Numbered from the stretch's first letter, positions 43,116-52,207 are shown. The stretch is DNA of 64,000 bases from Collimonas fungivorans Ter331 (GCF_000221045.1 NC_015856.1:5007424-5071423); one strand, 5' to 3'. Program-made: numbers and translations. The notes: generated by a model from the letters alone, not told the origin.

Positions 43116-44297
43116 TCAATGCGCCTGCTTCGGCATCACTTCAAACGCAAGCAACTGCGTTACCTGCGTCGCATTGAAGTTATTATCTGACACCAGCACC
43201 AGGCTATCGTGCCCGTTGGCCAGCCGCGGCCCCCAGGCAATACCTTCCAGGTTATCGACATACGGGAGATTGCTTTCATTCAGATTCAGAATCAGATGTT
43301 TTTTTGCAGGTTGATAGGCCGCTCCTTGCAATGATGCAATCCCGCTGATATCGCTTGCCTCGCTGACATCCATTTCATAGATGCGAATATAGAATTTGAA
43401 TACGCCTTGGCTATTCTGAACTCCCGCACGTTCAAGCATTAGTAATTGATGGTCATTGATCGCCAGAATTTCGGATACGCCGTTGTCGGCATATTTACCG
43501 GCCGGCGCAACAGGAATGGCATCGAGCGGGTAAGCATATTGTCCAAGCAGCTGGCCGCTGCGCGTGTATTTGGTAACGCGCGCCATCGCGCCAGACTGCA
43601 CGCTGGCCAGCGGACCGTCCTGGTATAAGGGAGCTTCCATCCCTACCCACAGATAGCTGCCGTCCGGCGAAAAACTCAATCCTTCAAAAGACAGGTTATC
43701 GCGCGGCCCGAGTTCTTGCTGCGTCGTTATCTGAAACATCGGCGCCAGCGGCAGCGATGCCAGATAAGCGCCATCGCGGCTAGCCTGCCTGACGAAAGGT
43801 CCCATCCCCAGCTTGCGATAACCTTCACTGGAATACCAGATACTGCCGTCTTGCGGATCAAAACGGATCGATTCGATGTCCGGCACTTCGCCGTCACGCC
43901 TTGCGCCGCGCTGAGGAAAATCAGCCACGCCAGGATATAGGCTGCCGTCCGCCTGTCTGAAATAGGTAACGCCGATCAGGTCGACAGCATGAAAACCCTC
44001 GCTGTCATAGTCCAGGCGGGCGCTATAAAAACGCGCCGGATTGACTTCCGAACGATCATCGCTTTCCATTACCCAGCTATTGGTTCGCGGGTCGTAATCA
44101 ATTCCGGACAATCCGCCGACAATACTTCCCTTGAATGGATAGTCCAAGGGGATGCGTTGCTCGCCAATGAAGCGCAAACTGGCGATACTGCTGCTGGCAG
44201 GCGCCTGCGCCGGGTGATCGCCATCGATGCCGGCGCAAGCTGTGCAAAGCAACAGTAAAGAAAGGCAAGCGCTTGACGATATGTTTTTGATCAGCAT
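43116..44297 (-). CDS. Esterase-like activity of phytase family lipoprotein
   Basis: 393 aa. The lipoprotein signal has its lipobox at LLLCTAC. The body is a beta-propeller-like phytase-like domain: GGLSGIDYDPRTNSWVMESD, DIESIRFDPQDGSIWYSSEG, LSFEGLSFSPDGSYLWVGME and LEGIAWGPRLANGHDSLVLV are typical repeats of the esterase-like phytase family. Probably an extracytoplasmic phosphoesterase; the substrate is unknown. It is divergent from the GntR regulator with the TGGTACGTACCA palindrome between them, so probably part of the same regulon, perhaps freeing phosphate from nucleotides. Confidence 0.85.
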   Translation of the reverse strand: MLIKNISSSACLSLLLLCTACAGIDGDHPAQAPASSSIASLRFIGEQRIPLDYPFKGSIVGGLSGIDYDPRTNSWVMESDDRSEVNPARFYSARLDYDSEGFHAVDLIGVTYFRQADGSLYPGVADFPQRGARRDGEVPDIESIRFDPQDGSIWYSSEGYRKLGMGPFVRQASRDGAYLASLPLAPMFQITTQQELGPRDNLSFEGLSFSPDGSYLWVGMEAPLYQDGPLASVQSGAMARVTKYTRSGQLLGQYAYPLDAIPVAPAGKYADNGVSEILAINDHQLLMLERAGVQNSQGVFKFYIRIYEMDVSEASDISGIASLQGAAYQPAKKHLILNLNESNLPYVDNLEGIAWGPRLANGHDSLVLVSDNNFNATQVTQLLAFEVMPKQAH

Positions 44298-44365
44298 GGA
44301 TATTGCAATCTGAATGTGGAGGGACAGATGTCGGCAGCTTAAAGGAAATTGCGGTTATTGACAAT

Positions 44366-44377
44366 TGGTACGTACCA
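44366..44377. promoter_or_regulatory. GntR operator site 3, perfect palindrome TGGTACGTACCA
   Basis: It lies 18 bp before the GntR start and 68 bp before the divergent phytase-like gene, where it could control both. The same core appears twice before the nucleoside hydrolase. Confidence 0.75.
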
Positions 44378-44394
44378 TTTTACCATGAGGCGAT

Positions 44395-45144
44395 ATGATG
44401 AAAATTGACGATACAACAGCGCTGACCCTGCCACGCTACAAATGGCTTGCCAATATTATCGGCACGACGATCAGCCAGGGCTTGCTCGCTGACAACCAGG
44501 CCTTGCCTTCCGAACGCGAACTGGCCGAGCGCTACGAAGTCAGTCGCGACACCGTCCGCAAGGCGGTGCGCTATATGGAAGAGCGCGGCATAATTTACAG
44601 CGGACACGGACGCGGCACTTTTGTGGCGCCGGCCATTGTGCGCGGAACCACGCGTTTCATTGACAGCTTTTCGCAAGATGCAAATAACCGCGGCAGCGTC
44701 GCCGGCCAGCGCGTTCTGAATGTCGAGCCGGTCGCTGCTTCGATGGCGATTGCCGGCCTGTTGAACGTGAGGCCGGGCGACCCCTTGCTCCGCATACATC
44801 GGATCCGTCTGATGGATAATGCAGCGGTCGGTTTGCACGACGCCTATTTCGTCTTGCCGCCGGGAGCAAAAGTCACCCTCTCCCAGATCGAGCGAGCCGG
44901 TTCCTTGTACAAGCTGCTGACCGAAAAATTTGGCTTTGCCCCTGCCGAAGCGGTCGAAAACCTCAGTGCCGGCGCCGCCGAGCAGGAAGATGCACGCTTA
45001 TTGAACATCCAAAAAGGCGATCCCTTGCTTATTTGCGAAAGAATCACCTTGTCGGACCGACGCGAACCTATTGAATATTGCTTAATGAAATATTTATCCA
45101 GCTATCGCTATAAAACCCGCATCGCAAAACGCAGCGGCGACTGA
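44395..45144 (+). CDS. GntR/HutC-family transcriptional regulator (UTRA domain)
   Basis: 249 aa (ATG 44395 or 44398). The winged helix at residues about 15-85 includes ALPSERELAERYEVSRDTVRKAV, then YMEERGIIYSGHGRGTFV. The UTRA ligand-binding domain (about 100-245) includes PLLRIHRIRLMDNAAVGLHD, ISAGAAEQEDARLL-like segments and a terminal EYCLMKYLSSYRYK. UTRA regulators sense small sugars or nucleosides and release DNA. Three TGGTACGWACCA sites in front of this gene and the nucleoside operon are its likely operators, including for itself. Confidence 0.92.
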   Translation: MMKIDDTTALTLPRYKWLANIIGTTISQGLLADNQALPSERELAERYEVSRDTVRKAVRYMEERGIIYSGHGRGTFVAPAIVRGTTRFIDSFSQDANNRGSVAGQRVLNVEPVAASMAIAGLLNVRPGDPLLRIHRIRLMDNAAVGLHDAYFVLPPGAKVTLSQIERAGSLYKLLTEKFGFAPAEAVENLSAGAAEQEDARLLNIQKGDPLLICERITLSDRREPIEYCLMKYLSSYRYKTRIAKRSGD

Positions 45145-45331
45145 TTTGGCGCAGCGAGTCTTATATTGCGGTTGATACTTTTTAATGCGTCTTGAGAGTC
45201 CCGTCCAGGCGACCCAGCTACGCGCCCAGGCTCTTCGGCCACGTCATCTCCGAGAGCGCGGGGATGACTGAAAAAAGTCCATTGGCAAATCGCCGGCTGA
45301 ACAGCCACCATTGCTATCCAGCGGATAGTCA

Positions 45332-46168
45332 CTAGCTTACCAGTCCGGTATAACGCGACAGCGCAAAAAAATGCTCTTTCGCGCTATCCAGCGGCGTACC
45401 TGGCCCTTCTTCATGGAAGCCGTTGCACCACGCGAAATAAGCCATTTTCAAGTGCGGCAACAGCTCGGCGCCGGGATTGCGCGCCAACGCCATCGCAGCG
45501 AGTATCGCTTTGGCGGGAATGGTTGCCCGGCATGCGCCGGCGGGCAACGGTTCGGCCATTTCGGTGCGTTCATGCGCAGGCAGCATGCGCTGCGCGAGTT
45601 CGGCGGTTTCATCGATATTGCGCGGCAGCGGCATATCGAGCGGAGCGACCGCGATCAGATAGTTGGCAGCCCGCAGCGCTTGCTTTTCGGCCTCGCGTCG
45701 AATACTGGATGAATCCGGCCTGACGCCCCGCACTGGCGCTTCAAGCAACATGCTCAAGGCAGCTTCACCGGTGACGCTGCCCGCCAGCATACGCGCCAGG
45801 TGAAAGGCATCCCCCACAGTCGCAAGCGGCTTGCGCGCCAGGATCAGACCATGCAGGGCCGCCAGCGCCGCGCCACAGTTGCTGCCGAAAAGCAGATTCA
45901 GCTTACGCACAACACATTCCAGACGCCGTCCCGCCGCGAGACCCTTGCCGCCAGCCGCATCGCATGAGGTATCGAGCCGCGCATGCAACAGGTCAGCCAT
46001 CTCACGGACGCTGCCGAACCGCGCAATGGCGCCGCCCGGATTAAACAGGGCTGAGATCGTTGCCTCGACATCCGCCTCGGGAAGGATGGCCGCGATCGAG
46101 ACAGCCATTGCCGTGCTGCCGGCGGAGCGCTGGTGCGATGAGAGATGTAAGGACATAGCGATCGCCAT
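45332..46168 (-). CDS. HrpB-box controlled protein of unknown function, about 278 aa
   Basis: A start at ATG 46168 (MAIAMSLHLSS) or 46156 (MSLHLSS) places the hrpII box (46263-46286) 94-106 bp upstream; the frame stays open further but that part overlaps the promoter. The protein is helical and Ala/Leu-rich with repeated pair-like units (CGAALAALHGLILARKPLA, HLARMLAGSVTGEAALSMLL), probably helical repeats of an adaptor or effector. No motif was recognised. It is next to the T3SS cluster and divergent from the 280-aa gene, with back-to-back boxes. Confidence 0.6.
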   Translation of the reverse strand: MAIAMSLHLSSHQRSAGSTAMAVSIAAILPEADVEATISALFNPGGAIARFGSVREMADLLHARLDTSCDAAGGKGLAAGRRLECVVRKLNLLFGSNCGAALAALHGLILARKPLATVGDAFHLARMLAGSVTGEAALSMLLEAPVRGVRPDSSSIRREAEKQALRAANYLIAVAPLDMPLPRNIDETAELAQRMLPAHERTEMAEPLPAGACRATIPAKAILAAMALARNPGAELLPHLKMAYFAWCNGFHEEGPGTPLDSAKEHFFALSRYTGLVS

Positions 46169-46262
46169 AAGAAGTCGAGAAAGTATTCCTGAGCAGGTAG
46201 AAACATCGTTGCGAGTACGGTTTGCAGCTTGACAGTTGCAGCCGGTATTCTTTCTGCCACAG

Positions 46263-46286
46263 CGAAACTGAGGACCGGTTCCCGAA
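46263..46286 (-). promoter_or_regulatory. hrpII box of the 45.3-46.2 kb gene
   Basis: Plus-strand CGAA at 46263-46266 and 46283-46286 read TTCG-N16-TTCG leftward. CAAGCT (YANNNT) lies about 31 bp downstream. Confidence 0.78.
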
Positions 46287-46398
46287 ACGATGCAGCGCAC
46301 AGCCCGGCGCTTCATCCTGGGGAACGATTTCGCGCCTGCAAACAAAAGCCGTGCCCGGAATCTTCGCTCTCGCCATGCCCAGCCGTAGCGAATGCTGC

Positions 46399-46422
46399 TT
46401 CGGATGCATGCCTCAAACTTCG
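46399..46422 (+). promoter_or_regulatory. hrpII box upstream of the 280-aa gene
   Basis: TTCG at 46399-46402 and 46419-46422, N16 between, pointing right. TAACCT (YANNNT) begins about 33 bp after it. The next clear gene starts 311 bp downstream, so the transcript would have a long leader. Confidence 0.7.
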
Positions 46423-46626
46423 CGGTTACGGACGACTCCGCAACGGCAAATCACCTAACCTGTGCAACGGAACATGCGGACGTGCGACGGAATTTTCGGC
46501 TTCCGCTGCATGCGCCGCTTACTTCCGACACGCATCGTCGCCCCAGCGACGAGATGAAGCACGCGAAACTTCGGTTGTACAACACCATGGCGGCCCATAT
46601 TGCCGCAATAAATTCAATTTCTATCC

Positions 46627-46636
46627 AAGGAGGTGA
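46627..46636 (+). promoter_or_regulatory. Exceptionally strong Shine-Dalgarno without a normal gene
   Basis: AAGGAGGTGA is a full 10-nt complement of the 16S rRNA tail. Possible starts after it give only tiny peptides: GTG at 46632 (12 codons) or TTG at 46645 (8 codons: MKKTQEMI, stop). It lies about 100 bp before the 280-aa gene, in the leader expected from the 46399 box, and might be a leader peptide or a decayed gene start. Confidence 0.45.
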
Positions 46637-46733
46637 GCGCCGCTTTGAAAAAGACACAGGAAATGATTTAACCGCATCGCTAAACGCGAGGCCATGCCTC
46701 GCATTCTGGTAATCAATCTAATGGGGAAACATT

Positions 46734-47576
46734 ATGAGCATTTTTTCAAAAATCAAGCACGCCTTTGAGAAGGTCGGCCATGACATCGAGCACGTAGCCA
46801 AGGCCGCTATCCACGACGTCGAAGGCGTCGTCAAAACGATGGAAAAGGATGTCGAACACGTCCTGCAAGATACGATGAAGATGACTGAAGCACTGATGCA
46901 GGGCAATTTCAAGGAAGGCTTGCAAGACTTCCTGAAAGTGACGGATGACGTAGTCAAGTCCGGCACCGACCTGGCCACATCGCAAGCCAAAATAGCAATG
47001 AGCATGATGGGCGATTTGCATATATCCAAAGGATTCGACAAATTCGTCAGCGGCGCTGAAAAAGAACTGAAGACGGTTACTGACGATGTCGAAAAAGGCG
47101 TCGATTCGACGGTCAAGACTCTTGCCGATTCCACGGTCGGCATCGCCACCGGCTCGGTTCAGATGCTGAAAGATCTGGCCCATGGCGACCTGAAGGCAGC
47201 AATGGGCGATGCGATGAAAGTGGGTGAGGATCTGGTAACCGTGGCGGCCGACCTGACGCCGGAAGGATTGGCGGTAGACATGGCGAGCCAGGTGATGGTC
47301 GCCGCGCATATCGGCAATGCCAAGATCGACGACCTGGTGGCCGGCGCAATGCACGGCAATGTAGGTGAAATGGTCAAGGGCGCCGAAAAATTCGCCAAAA
47401 GCGAAGTGGTTTCCAAGGTTGAAGATTACGCTGAAACAAAACTGGCGTCGAATCCAAAAATCGCGGAACTGGCTTCGAATGTTCTGCCGTTTCTGTTATT
47501 GGCGCCCGATGTCAGCCGCAATCAGAAAAACGCCGACAACGAGCGCTCTTCGCATCAGAAGCACGCATTCGCGTAA
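46734..47576 (+). CDS. HrpB-regulated candidate secreted protein, 280 aa
   Basis: GGGGAAAC precedes ATG 46734. Residues 1-75 are amphipathic His/Asp/Val-rich repeats (FEKVGHDIEHVAKAAIHDVE; VVKTMEKDVEHVLQDTMKM). About 75-215 has further helical units with KTVTDDVEKGVDSTVKTLAD and hydrophobic faces. About 240-258 is a hydrophobic stretch (LASNVLPFLLLAPDV), followed by a hydrophilic tail. No cysteine was seen. Composition (no Cys, repetitive amphipathic helices) recalls harpins and hydrophilic translocators secreted by T3SS, but no family match is claimed. It has its own hrpII box, terminates at 47646, and faces sctC convergently. Confidence 0.65.
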   Translation: MSIFSKIKHAFEKVGHDIEHVAKAAIHDVEGVVKTMEKDVEHVLQDTMKMTEALMQGNFKEGLQDFLKVTDDVVKSGTDLATSQAKIAMSMMGDLHISKGFDKFVSGAEKELKTVTDDVEKGVDSTVKTLADSTVGIATGSVQMLKDLAHGDLKAAMGDAMKVGEDLVTVAADLTPEGLAVDMASQVMVAAHIGNAKIDDLVAGAMHGNVGEMVKGAEKFAKSEVVSKVEDYAETKLASNPKIAELASNVLPFLLLAPDVSRNQKNADNERSSHQKHAFA

Positions 47577-47645
47577 TCTGCAATTGATCTTGGCTACTTG
47601 ACCTGACATCCGCAGCGCGAGGTCGTGACTGCCTCGAATAAAACA

Positions 47646-47687
47646 ATGCATCCTTCCTGCGAAAGCACGAAGGATGCATCTTTTTTT
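47646..47687. terminator. Terminator between the 280-aa gene and sctC
   Basis: ATGCATCCTTC (47646-47656) / GAAGGATGCAT (47669-47679) followed by TTTTTTT. An A-rich stretch before it would let it act on the sctC transcript too. Confidence 0.88.
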
Positions 47688-47752
47688 GGGCTGCCGGTTA
47701 TTTCAAGGCTGTCATTTTGGGGAAGACGTGAAAGGCCCCAAAAAAAACCAGG

Positions 47753-49624
47753 CTAGTGGACTGAACTTGTCGAAACGTTAGACGCCGACGGACCTGACAC
47801 CGCAATGATGCGCGGCGTCAGCAGGAACAGTCGCTGGAAACGCTGGCCCTGGTGGTGCTTGAAACGGAACAGGCCGCCAATCAAGGGAATTTTCGACAAA
47901 CCCGGCACGGCAGTTTCTGCATGGTCATCCTGGTCGACGGAGTAACCCGCAATCAGCAAACTCTCGCCATTGTTGATCAGCGCCTGCGTATCGATGGTGC
48001 TGTTGCTGACAATCGGCAAGGCTCCAACCTGCTGCGTGCTCAGCTGGCCGTCCTCGATATGCACGTTGAGATGGATCTGCTCAGTGCTTGAAGTGGGCAC
48101 GATCATCGGCAACACCCTCAGGGATACGCCGGCCGATACGCTATACAGGTCCGCAGACTGGTAGCCGGACACCGGGACATAGAAGGTTTGCTTGTTGTCC
48201 ATGATGGCCTCGACGTTGTCCAGCGTCTCGACTTTAGGGCTGGCAGTGACGCGCGCCTGGTCGCTTTGCTGGAGTGCCGAGACCCGACCCAGCAAGTAAC
48301 GCCCGGCGCCGCCGATCACTGCTGTCAGGACGCCGCCCGCCGGCGTCGAAAGTATCGGCCCGCTATTGGTCTGATTCGCCGGGTTGCCGAAACCCTGCGG
48401 ATTGAGGGAGTCCGGATTTCCGGCCTGGGCCAGGGCGCCGTTGCCGGTCTGCACGTCCATGTGGCCGGAATGCAGCCGCCAGTCGACGCCTAGCTCTTTC
48501 AGCGCATTGTCGGTGATCTCGATGATGGTCGCATCTATTTCAAGAACGCCGGGACGCTGATCCAGCGATTCGATCAGCGCTTGAAAAGCCGGCATGTTTT
48601 CGGCGCGGTCGCGGACGAAAATCGCATTGCTGCGCGGATCGGCTTCAATCACCGGTCCGGCGGATGCCGCGCCTCGTTCAACCGTGCCAGCGTCGGCACG
48701 GCCGCCGGGGAGCGGCGGCAAGTCTGCGGCGGCCTGGCGCGAATTATCGGCGGAAAGCCCGGGCAAGGACGGTACCGGCGGCCGCCCATTGGCGCCCGGG
48801 GCAAACGCATTGCCACCGCTGTTGCCCGCATTGTTGCCGGTATTGCGCAGGCTCTTCATGCGATAAGTATCGCGCGGCGCCGGAGCAGCGTCGCCTGCTG
48901 CTTGACTGCCGCCGTTTGCTGCATACAGACCGCGCAGCAGCGAGGCGACGCCGCGCACCGTCACGCCTTGGCCATCAATTGTAACGGTACGGTCGGTGGC
49001 CCAGGCATAGCTCAGGGGAAACCGCTGCACCACAACCTTATCGCTAGGCGCCGAAGTTTGATCAATCAGGCGCGCGACATCGGATACCAGTTCTACATAG
49101 CGCGGCGGCCCGGAAGCAATCACCAATCCTGTTTCGCCATCGTAACGGATAGGAAAGCGCCGATCCGCAATGCCAAGGCTCGCCAGCACGCGCCGCAGTT
49201 CCGCCACATTGCTGCGCCTGAGGCTGATGGTAGCGTTACGCGCCTCATTGGCGCCGGCGATACTGAGCACCGCGCCATCGTAATACCAGATGAAACCGAA
49301 TGTATTGGCCATCTTGTCCAGGAACTGCTCCGGAGAACTTTCGAAACGGCCTGACACAGAGCCTTCGACATGGGAGGAAATCGAGGTCATGATATTTTCG
49401 CTGGCGCCGAAGTCGCGCAAGACATCCTTAAGGTCTTTATGGTCAGCCACGTACTGGAATCTCTGGCTTTTCCAGACCAGCGGCTGAGCCCCGGCGCTGG
49501 CTCCGGCCACACATAGAATCAGCGGCAATACCCAGGAGATTTTTCGACACAGCGCGTTGCGCCGTTTGCGCAGGCGGGAAACCGCGCTGTACGCTTGCCC
49601 GCACATCATAGGAGTGTTTGTCAT
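47753..49624 (-). CDS. sctC: T3SS outer-membrane secretin SctC (HrcC)
   Basis: About 623 aa from ATG 49624; the frame is open further but that part overlaps hrpB. The signal peptide ends near residue 47 (GASAGA-Q). N0/N1 domains include LKDVLRDFGASENIMTSISS and GLVIASGPPRYVELVSDVA; N3 includes QALIESLDQRPGVLEIDATI; the C-terminal secretin domain includes RVTASPKVETLDNVEAIMDN and LLIAGYSVDQDDHAETAVPG. It forms the outer-membrane ring. No pilotin gene is seen. Last gene of the hrpB1-led leftward operon, as in Ralstonia. Confidence 0.95.
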   Translation of the reverse strand: MTNTPMMCGQAYSAVSRLRKRRNALCRKISWVLPLILCVAGASAGAQPLVWKSQRFQYVADHKDLKDVLRDFGASENIMTSISSHVEGSVSGRFESSPEQFLDKMANTFGFIWYYDGAVLSIAGANEARNATISLRRSNVAELRRVLASLGIADRRFPIRYDGETGLVIASGPPRYVELVSDVARLIDQTSAPSDKVVVQRFPLSYAWATDRTVTIDGQGVTVRGVASLLRGLYAANGGSQAAGDAAPAPRDTYRMKSLRNTGNNAGNSGGNAFAPGANGRPPVPSLPGLSADNSRQAAADLPPLPGGRADAGTVERGAASAGPVIEADPRSNAIFVRDRAENMPAFQALIESLDQRPGVLEIDATIIEITDNALKELGVDWRLHSGHMDVQTGNGALAQAGNPDSLNPQGFGNPANQTNSGPILSTPAGGVLTAVIGGAGRYLLGRVSALQQSDQARVTASPKVETLDNVEAIMDNKQTFYVPVSGYQSADLYSVSAGVSLRVLPMIVPTSSTEQIHLNVHIEDGQLSTQQVGALPIVSNSTIDTQALINNGESLLIAGYSVDQDDHAETAVPGLSKIPLIGGLFRFKHHQGQRFQRLFLLTPRIIAVSGPSASNVSTSSVH

Positions 49625-49670
49625 GGAATAGGTATGGGTGAAGGGCGGCCCGGAAGAACCGCCTCGGGAT

Positions 49671-51131
49671 TTAGCCGTAGATGGTCTCGGATGGCGACTC
49701 GTTGAATTGCCTGCGATAACCCTTGGCCAGCGCGGAGCGGCTGCTGACGCCCCAGCGGCTGGCCGTATCGAAGATCGATGCCCCGGCCCAGTCGCCGTCA
49801 AGCAGATCGTTGCGAACCCCGTCCAGCCGCAAGCTGCGAATCACGCTGCTGGGCGACACGCCGATGGATCTCTTGAACGCCAGCTGCAAGGCGCGCTCGG
49901 TGACATCGACATGTGCGGCAACTTCGCGCGTGCTCAGATTTGCCCGGTTCAGATTATCGACAATGTAGCGATATGCGCGCCGGTATTTTGCCGGCAGGCG
50001 CGCCGAAACAGCATCGCTTGCCGCCGTTCCGCTGTGCGTCCCGCCGTGTGTCTTGTCAAGCGGCCTCACCTCAACCGCCTCCAGGCGCAGGCAGCGCAAC
50101 GCCTCGCTGGCATATTTCGAATAGAACTGCAACGCCTGGGCCGGATTGCCACGCCGCACCGCAACTTTCGACGAGGCATACAGATATTCGACATTCCAGC
50201 GCCGCGTACCTGCCTCTCCTTCAGACCGGTTGATCTTGACCAGGACGCGATCCGCAATGTCGTCGAGCCCGCCAGCCAGCGCCGCCAGTATGACGTCGAG
50301 CTTGGCGAGGAAGCCCTGGCCGGCGCCGCCGAAGCGTTGCGGTTCGTCAATTGCGAAAAAAATCCGGTCCGCCGCGCTGGCGTCGCCTTGCACCAGACGA
50401 TCCAGTAAATTAAGATATTCCCGGCGCTGCAGCAGCAACAACGGCATAGGCGACATGACAGCAGTCTCCTCATGCACATGACGCATACGCGCTGCGCGCT
50501 CGCCGGCCGACTGCATGCTGGCGCTGCGCGCAGAAGTCCAGAATGCGTGATCACCCAAGGTCGCAGCGCCGCGGATCTGCAGCTGCACGTCGAATTCCCT
50601 AGCCAGCAGCGCGACCAGCAGGCGCCAGCCGGGCTGGCGATGTTCATCGGCCAGCTCCGCGGCACGCAACAGCGCGTCATCCGCCGCAGTCTGGTGGCCG
50701 ATCTGATGTTGCACCAGCGCGATTCCTAGCAAACCTTCCAGCATATCGCTGGGGCTGGCGGCGTCGTCGTTGCACATGCGCGTAAAACATTTCGCGCTGG
50801 CGCTGTAGCGATCGCGCAGCATCAGCTGCCAGCCGGTATTTCGGCAAGACATGATGCGCAGCCGGTCGCCATTGGCTCCGAGCAGTTTTTGGGCGCGACG
50901 ATATGCCTCTTCGGCATCTTCATCATGGCCAAGCAGCAGCGACGAATCGCCCAATGCTATCAGGCGTGCAATATCGTCAGATGTCAGCTCGCGGCGGCTG
51001 CATTCAAGCACGTCGTCGACCTGGCAATAGGCCCGATCGAATGCGCTGTCAAGCAATGCGGTGGAATAGGCGGGAAGTTTGTCTTGCAAGGAAAGCGCCG
51101 AAGAGAGCGCGAAATAGACGGTGGAAAACAT
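49671..51131 (-). CDS. hrpB: AraC-family activator HrpB, master regulator of T3SS genes
   Basis: 486 aa from ATG 51131, chosen because GGAG lies 9 nt upstream. The C-terminal AraC domain (about 390-486) has two helix-turn-helix units: LSTREVAAHVDVTERALQLA and SIFDTASRWGVSSRSALAKG. The N-terminal 380 residues are helical and TPR-like (AYRRAQKLL, RRGNPAQALQFYSKYA) as in Ralstonia HrpB. It lies between sctT and sctC exactly as in R. solanacearum. Its known target there is TTCG-N16-TTCG; nine such boxes are present in this window. HrpG, its usual activator, is not visible. Confidence 0.93.
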   Translation of the reverse strand: MFSTVYFALSSALSLQDKLPAYSTALLDSAFDRAYCQVDDVLECSRRELTSDDIARLIALGDSSLLLGHDEDAEEAYRRAQKLLGANGDRLRIMSCRNTGWQLMLRDRYSASAKCFTRMCNDDAASPSDMLEGLLGIALVQHQIGHQTAADDALLRAAELADEHRQPGWRLLVALLAREFDVQLQIRGAATLGDHAFWTSARSASMQSAGERAARMRHVHEETAVMSPMPLLLLQRREYLNLLDRLVQGDASAADRIFFAIDEPQRFGGAGQGFLAKLDVILAALAGGLDDIADRVLVKINRSEGEAGTRRWNVEYLYASSKVAVRRGNPAQALQFYSKYASEALRCLRLEAVEVRPLDKTHGGTHSGTAASDAVSARLPAKYRRAYRYIVDNLNRANLSTREVAAHVDVTERALQLAFKRSIGVSPSSVIRSLRLDGVRNDLLDGDWAGASIFDTASRWGVSSRSALAKGYRRQFNESPSETIYG

Positions 51132-51274
51132 GAACGTTACTCCAGTGTAGGTTGTCAAGAAAAATCAGACGATCCGTTGCCGGCTGCCGAATGCGTGACA
51201 CCAGCGACCAGTACATCATAGGCGAAAGCCACTTCGCAAATTTCAACAAACAACATCTGATTCCACAACAATCT

Positions 51275-52144
51275 TCACTTTTTCAATGTAATTTCCGGCG
51301 TCGATTTATCTTGCGAGTTGTCTTGTGAATTACCGACCATCCCGGCGCTTAACGCCCGGCCGAAACCCAGAAATTTGATATCGTTTACAACCTGCCCTGC
51401 GAACACCGCCGTCAGCGCGATGACCATCACCAGGCCGACCGCGCCGCGCAGCGGCTGGCTCAGCGAGTTCGGCTCAAGTTTATCTGCCGCGCGGGAAATC
51501 AAGCCTATGCCAATTTCAATCAACACCAGCACCAGCATGATTGGCGTACCGAGTTTGGCGATGCCGGTCCAGAGCGAGTCCGTGCGTTGAATCAGGAAAG
51601 CCTCGGCGGTGCTCGAGAGCGATGGCATAAGCTGTTCTACCGGCCACCATTTGAATGACTGGAACAAAGCACCGAGTATGAAGATCATGCCGCCGCCAAC
51701 GTAGAACAAGGTAACCACAAGTTGCATCAGCACTGTCGACACCGGCGTGCTTTGATCGCCGCGCAGCGGATTGCTCATCTGAATATTATTGAACCCGGCC
51801 AGATCGTCGATCAGCGTGCCGACGCTCTGCGCGATCCAGAATGCCGTGGCGGCCGAATATCCGAACGCCAGTCCAAGAAAAGCTTCCTTTGCCGTCAGGA
51901 CCAGCAGCGTCGCGCTATTCAAGCTTTCAAAAGCTTCAGGACTTTGTCCTGCCGTCACGAAATAGGTAAGTAAATAGATGACGCCGTTGCGGGCTATGCC
52001 CGGTATCGCCTGATCGCTGGTAGGAGGAAATACGAGAAATACAATCATGATGCGCATGCCGGCGAGCAGCATCATGACAATCAGATTGTGATAAGCCGTG
52101 TACAAGGACAGCAGCGTATTGCTCAGAACCGTTAATTCATTCAT
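51275..52144 (-). CDS. sctT: T3SS export apparatus protein SctT (HrcT)
   Basis: 289 aa with about eight membrane helices. Motifs: IVFLVFPPTSDQAIPGIARN, LGLAFGYSAATAFWIAQSVG, IQMSNPLRGDQSTPVSTVLM and IALTAVFAGQVVNDIKF. It is the SpaR/FliR-type component of the inner-membrane export gate. AAGGCAG precedes the start. The position after sctO matches Hrp2 clusters. Confidence 0.95.
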   Translation of the reverse strand: MNELTVLSNTLLSLYTAYHNLIVMMLLAGMRIMIVFLVFPPTSDQAIPGIARNGVIYLLTYFVTAGQSPEAFESLNSATLLVLTAKEAFLGLAFGYSAATAFWIAQSVGTLIDDLAGFNNIQMSNPLRGDQSTPVSTVLMQLVVTLFYVGGGMIFILGALFQSFKWWPVEQLMPSLSSTAEAFLIQRTDSLWTGIAKLGTPIMLVLVLIEIGIGLISRAADKLEPNSLSQPLRGAVGLVMVIALTAVFAGQVVNDIKFLGFGRALSAGMVGNSQDNSQDKSTPEITLKK

Positions 52145-52207
52145 GGTTATCTGCCTTAAAGGGTTCCAGGAGTTTCGTCGTTGCGGCGAATGCGGAAATG
52201 ATGCTGT

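Noticed and set aside
46392-46712. A 106-codon rightward frame between the HrpB boxes and the 280-aa gene
   Set aside because: It overlaps the box at 46399, has no convincing ribosome site and no protein-like pattern; a shorter start at 46554 is possible but unsupported.
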